From Alligator mississippiensis (taxonomy: Eukaryota > Chordata > Crocodylia > Alligatoridae), in assembly GCF_030867095.1 (NCBI RefSeq), contig NC_081832.1, positions 37,147,756-37,211,755 of the forward strand: DNA of 64,000 nt. Direction: 5' to 3'. The notes beneath the pieces were generated by a model. The model had not been told where the DNA came from. It did not search any database and was given only the letters and a program-made list of their open reading frames with translations. Positions within the stretch are counted from its first letter, which is position 1. The number at the start of each line of letters is the position of its first letter. Below, piece after piece: positions 31,701 through 37,700 of the stretch. A program made the position numbers and the translations under genes.

Positions 31701-34700
31701 GACAAGTCAGGGCGGACTGCCCTAGACAGGTGGGCGGACCGACATTATGACTGGTCCTGGGCATGGCCCTCTGTCACAATGTGCATATGACTGTATGCAA
31801 TGGCTCTTTGTTTATTAGGGGTGCACCAATAGAGATTTTGAGGGCCGAAACCAATAGCTGATTTTTAAGGAGGCATATCAGCCAATACCGATCTGATTTC
31901 TGATACAGCTGCATGCAGCTGGTAAGTCTGTTATGGTGGATGGGGAGAGGAAGTGGGGAGAAAAGTTTGGGGGCGCAGATCAGTGCCCACCACAGTGAGG
32001 GAGGAATGGGGCTGGAGTAGGCAGTGCCCAGCTGGGGCAGGTTGGAGCACTGGACAGAGCCACGGCTCCTCTGGGAGGTATGGGGGGGGTGGCTCCTGCT
32101 GCTGTGTTCACTTCAGGAGGGCACGGAGGGGTGAGGGCGGGTCCCCAGATACGCACAGGGGAAGGGCTGCAGCTGCAGGCTGGGGCTGGAGCCGGAGTGC
32201 AGTCTTCCCAGTGCGTGGGGAGGGGGTTGGGCTGGGGCTGTGCTTGGGGTGGACGGTGGTGGTGCTGGGATGGGGGTTATGGAGGGGGCTGCAGCCACCC
32301 CAGATTTCGCCACAGCCCCCTCATAACCCCTCTCCCAGCACTGCCACCATCCACCCCAAGCACAGCCCCCACATGCCAGGAGCACAGCCCTGAGCGTTGC
32401 CCCGCAGCCCTGAGCACAGCCCCCATATGTGGGAAGAGCCCAGTGCAGCCTCAGCCGTCAGCTGTAGCCAATCCCACAGATCCCCCTCTCTCCCCTCCCA
32501 TGCCCTCCTGGGGCATGCACAGCAGCAGGAGCCATCCCCCACCCCTGTCCCATGCGCCCAGGGTGAGCCACAGCTCCATCCTGTGCCCATCCCACCCTGG
32601 CTGGACGGCAGCTACCCCAGCTCCTGCCCCACTCCCTACCTCACCGCCAGGGGTGTTGATCTGCCTCCACGCCCCTTTCCTTCTACTACAACAGACTTAC
32701 AAGCTGCTGGGCTGTACCTCCTTGCTATCTGCATGCTGCGCTGTGGCTGCACATATACATGGGCATTTATCTGCCAAATCATCAGTCGCATCAGGCCGAT
32801 TTCTGATGCAATCAATTTTCTTTATATTGGTGCCAGTCCGATGTCAGACCGATGTATTGGTGTACCTCTATTGTTTATGCATAAACAGTTCAGTTTTTAT
32901 ATTACATAAACAGTACAAAGTAGACATATGGGCAAAATTTTCAAATGCACCTAAATCCTGGTTTCAAAAGTGATGTAGAAGCTCAGTTTCATAGAAAGTC
33001 AGTAGAACTTATATGACTGACTTTGAAAAAATTTACACACGCACTAAAACAGTGGGGGCTGACCTTTTTGGCAGGTGTTACCCATTAACCTCACATCCTC
33101 CCTGGGTGCCACTCCAATCCCCTTTCTCTTCCCAGTCTGCTGCCCTGCTTCCTGCCCTATATGCTGCTGTGCTGCCTGTCTCCTCTCTGATCTGCATGCC
33201 TCTTGCAGGGGCTGCCTGTGCCACTTGTGACATGTGCCGCAGGTTGGCCACCCTTGTTCTAAAATATATCGCCATTCATGAATGCCATGGCCTATTCAAA
33301 ATAGCAGAGTATTTAGTTTGCCCCTCAAAAAAAAAATCCTGATTGCATCCAAGCTCAACTCACTGGGTGCGTCTACATGAGACGCTAACTGTGCAGTAGC
33401 TTAATAATATTGCACAGTAGCGCATCATAGCATGGACAATGCTAATGCGCTGCTCTGCAGTAGCATCACTAAAAAGGCATTCGCTGGCGCTATTGCACAG
33501 TAACTCCAGTTGTGCATTTATTTAGTACTTAATTATACAAGTACTATATTAAATGTGTAGTAACTACTGCACATTTTAATGAACGTGTAGATGCGCCCAC
33601 TGAGGCTTAAGTCACACCAGTGCTGTTGGGTTATTAATCTCAATTGAGGTTTTTGTTCCAAGTTAGTAAAATATTTCTTAATGTGTTTGCTATACTCAGA
33701 TGATATGTCTCTCTGCTCTTTTCCCACATGCAGTATTTTGTAAATCAAAAGGGAATACAAGAAGACTTTGTATGGCAACAAAAAGGATATGCTTGTAGGT
33801 GCAAAAAAGCACTGCTGAGATGCTGTGCCCACTCTGCATGAGCTAGTTCATATACTGGAAGCTGCACATACTAGTAGCTGCATTAAAATTGCACTGCATA
33901 TGACAATAAGCCCTGAGCCAGACTTATTAAAAAAATTAGTCTCAAATGGCTGGTGACTCTGTGCAATACGTAAAAGAGTGAAAATTGTGTCCACTTGCCA
34001 TATACTGATCTCTCTTCCTGTTTCTTTTATTAGTATGACCATAAACGAATCTCTTTATTGGCAAACCAACTAGTTACAAAAATAATGAAAGAAATTCCTG
34101 ATGTAGTTATGAATGGAGATCCAGAACATCGCTATCCAGGTAAAAGTAGCAGAAATCTGATATTTTCTAGAGTTATAGAATCTACCAATATTTGCAGACT
34201 GCTTTATTTTTAATTTTGTTTCTTTTTTAAAAGCATCTGTCCCTAGTGGTTGTGCAGAAAACTTTCTAGGAGTAATATAATATGGTCAGTGCTGGAACAT
34301 CTTCCTCAGATTGTAGGCAGTCTTATACTTTAGGTCTGAGATCTGTAAAATGCCCCATTCATTTTCAGTTTCACTGCTGCTCATTTTAACAATAATGTTA
34401 TTTCTCTGGAAGCACTGGTGAATATGTGAGGTGCCTGGCTGCTTGTTAAAGGTTATTGAAATAGGAATTTGTATTTCAAGCCCTGCATTGAAAAGGGTTC
34501 ATGTCCTTAGAGCTAAATCCCCGGAACATCTCTCCTTTCATAGTTGCCAGAGCTCTTGCTACCTTTTATCCTGTTAAGGGAAAATTGGATGCTTCCTACC
34601 AGTTTCCCAGGTGCAGTTACAACCTATCAATATAAAAATCTATTTCAATTTGAAAATTTGGTGGCAAGATAAGATTGATGTAAAATGTGAGGAGCCGGGA

Positions 34701-37700
34701 TTTGTGTTGCATTTAATACCAGAAGAAATAACCAAAAGCAGAGAGAGGTTATGTGCTCTTATTAAGCAGAAACTACTATAGGAATGTCAAGTCACTTCAG
34801 CAAGTAAAGGTGTCAGGTCTAGTGAGCTGCTGAGTCCTAGACCCAAATCTCTTGGATCTATATCCTGTTTCACAGATTCAGACCAAATGACTGAAATATA
34901 CATACGCTAGGGAAATCACTGCAGTTAGAAAAGGGAAGATAAATGCTCCCACAGTCCAAGGAGTTGTTCCACAAATGCTACCAGGATTCCTCAGCCTTTT
35001 GTGCTCCTCAGAAGAATTCTGAAAGATATGCAGGCCCTTGAGCCTCTGCATGCACTGTACTGAATCTACATCTGTATGCAAGGAATCTTGTGAAGATTGG
35101 GTCAGTGCTATATAGTAGAGGACCCCCTCCCCACCCAGCAGAGAGCCTGGGGCTCTTGGTCACTTCAAGAGAGCAAGAGCTCAGGCACAGCCCTAAAGGG
35201 AAGACGGGGCACAGCTGCAGCTGGGTTGATGTGACAACTAGATAATGAAAATAATTAGGGGTCACCTGACTGGAAGGGGACAGGCTTAGAGAGAGATAAG
35301 GCAGCCCCAGAGACAGGCAATGCAGGCTGGCCTGGAACCTGAATAGGGAAGAGCTCTGCAGGGGTACTTGTGGCCGTGAGCCATACTGGGAGCAGGCCAG
35401 GCATGGAGACAGCATGAGAAGAAGCTGAGGCCTAGCCATGCTTATAGACCCAGGATTGGGGTAGGACTTTGTTATAGCCAGAAGGGCTTGTGTTTTGATT
35501 TCTGTTTGACTTGGTGCCTGGGGGCAGACCAGAAGGGTCTGGCATGTAGGGGGGACTAGGTACCTGCAGCTTTGTCTGTTGCCTGGGGGGACTAAGAGGG
35601 TCTGGTGCCCATGGGGGACTAGATACTGAAAGGAAGACAAGGTGGTTTGAGGGGACTGTGAGGGGTGGCTTGGAGGTCCCATAGCAGCTGGGGGGTGGAT
35701 AGGGGGTGCTACTGATCCTTGAATGCCCGGAGGGGTGATCTTGTAGCACCCAAGAGGGGTGATCTTGTACTGCCTGCGGGGGGGTGTGGAGGTGGTGCAC
35801 ACTCAGAGGTGCAATTCTATAGAGTCCATGAGGGAAAATGTTTCTGTTAATGCCAAAGAGGCACAGACTTGGGGGCCAGTGGGCCCAAAAGCCTAGGAAG
35901 GACAGGACTTGGATTGGGGGCCAGAAGGGCCTGAGCCTGAGAAGGGCAGAGCTTGAGGCCAGGGAACCGAGCACTTGAGAATGATGGAGACTGAGGTCAG
36001 AGGGCCCAGAGACAAAGGCCTTGGAAGGCAAGACAAGAAGCTGAGAAGCCCAGAACTTGGTTTGGTCAGTGAATTAGAGCTAGAGGGGTCAGCAAGAGGA
36101 AAAGGGCAGAAGCTGAGAAGACTGAAACCCAATCCTGGAATGAGGACAGGCTTGCTCTAAGACCTGCAGGCAGCCTCTCTCCTAATGAATCTTCACATCA
36201 AAGGCATGGTGGGTGAGTAAAGGTGGGGGACCCTAGATTTGGAGTCAGGGCAGAAACTGCGTGGCCACCTGGGGGGGGATCATGGCTGCCCCTGAAACAC
36301 AATCCTGTCACACATCCCCACACTGCAAGCCCCAAATAAGCCTCCCTGCATGGGACAAGATTTTCCTTGAGTTCAGCTGACATCATTTTCTTAACTACAG
36401 GCTGCATCAATTTATCTTTTGCTTATGTGGAAGGGGAGAGTCTGCTGATGGCTCTGAAAGATGTGGCTCTGTCTTCAGGAAGGTAGGTGAGATACTGGAT
36501 GCAGAAAAGGAAGCTTATGATAAATTACTCCCGGGAGGGGAAGGCCACCTACTGTTTGAATTGCAGACCTGGGAAAGGCGCTTCCATGACTTGCTTTTGC
36601 ATTTCTTGAGTTAGTTTGCGGAGCATCTATACCATTTCTCTCTCAAAATGTTCTTTTGGGATTCTAGATTGAACCTGATCAGCAGGGATCCAGGTTTTCA
36701 GTTTCCCATGGGAACATGGAGAAAACCACAAATTTCCCATCTTTATCAGAGAAAATGCAGATTTTCCCTTTTAGCAGAGAAACCTGCGGGTTTCCCACTT
36801 GCAAAGAGCTCTGCAGACTGGCACAGTTCCAGTCTGCAAGAGCTGATTGCAAAAGGGTTGGGAAACCCCCAGCCCTGCCCTGAGGGGAGGAAGGGTGAGA
36901 TCTGAGGCTTTTAGTCAGTCCCAAGGCTTACCTATAGCTCACTTTCCTTCTGGAGCCTGTAATGTTAGGTAAGTGGGGCTTGCAGGGAGCTGGGGGTGTT
37001 GTGGGGCGGGGCTGGGGGGAAGCTGGCTGGGGGCTGAGGGAGTGGGGAGGTGTTGGTAAATGACACAGAGTGCCCGATTGGCTGCACGTGGACCGCTGCA
37101 GCGCTATCGGCCTGACCAGGCTCAGTGCCTCCATCCTTCCCTTAAGAGCCCATAGCACCACTTGCAGTCCTTGCATAGCTAGCTGGACACTGGCCAGGAG
37201 CAGGGAGGTGTTGGTGAGAGATATGGAGTGCCCGACCAGCTGCACATAGACCGCGAGCGGCACTATGGCCCTTAAGGGAAACCATGTATGGAGGTCCGGG
37301 GAGGGCTGTGGGGGGCCTTTAATTTTAATTACGGATTTTGGGGGTTTTATCAGAGAATTTGTGATTTTTTTCATTTTTATTTTTTTTTTTACCAGGGAAA
37401 ACCAGGATCCCTGCTGATCAGTTGACAAGTAAAAAAGTAGTTTTTCCTAACTGTCAGTCTCATAGGCTCAGTTAAAAATCTAAGAGCCCTTCTTGACTGT
37501 GTTGTACATCATCATTGGTATAAAGATTCTCAATCCAAATGTGCCCCCAGTTGGACCAGTGCAACCTCTGGGCTTCAATAGGATTTCATATAACTAACAG
37601 CATAACTGTAACATGTTGGGGTTAGACAGGTATCTTCACAAACTATGCAGGTTCCTATGTCTGATGCATAAGCAAGATGAGAATCCAGTACGCTCCCAGA

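Larger units (their letters stand above)
29919..34033 (+). other. NFS1: NFS1 intron 8, 4.1 kb
   Basis: Contains a dispersed repeat (29,948-30,185), a GT/GC microsatellite (30,385-30,425), a G/A-rich block (30,780-31,700) and three small DNA transposons (31,816-33,598). No extra exon is seen. Confidence 0.85.

Noticed and set aside
32080-32973. 297-codon plus-strand open frame
   Set aside because: It lies inside the GC-rich core of a hAT element, has no domain, and mirrors open frames in other readings of the same DNA; it follows from composition.
35008-36031. Long minus-strand open frames (264 and 199 codons)
   Set aside because: They cover a G/A-rich degenerate repeat; the proteins are Pro/Ser/Leu-rich low complexity with no family match.
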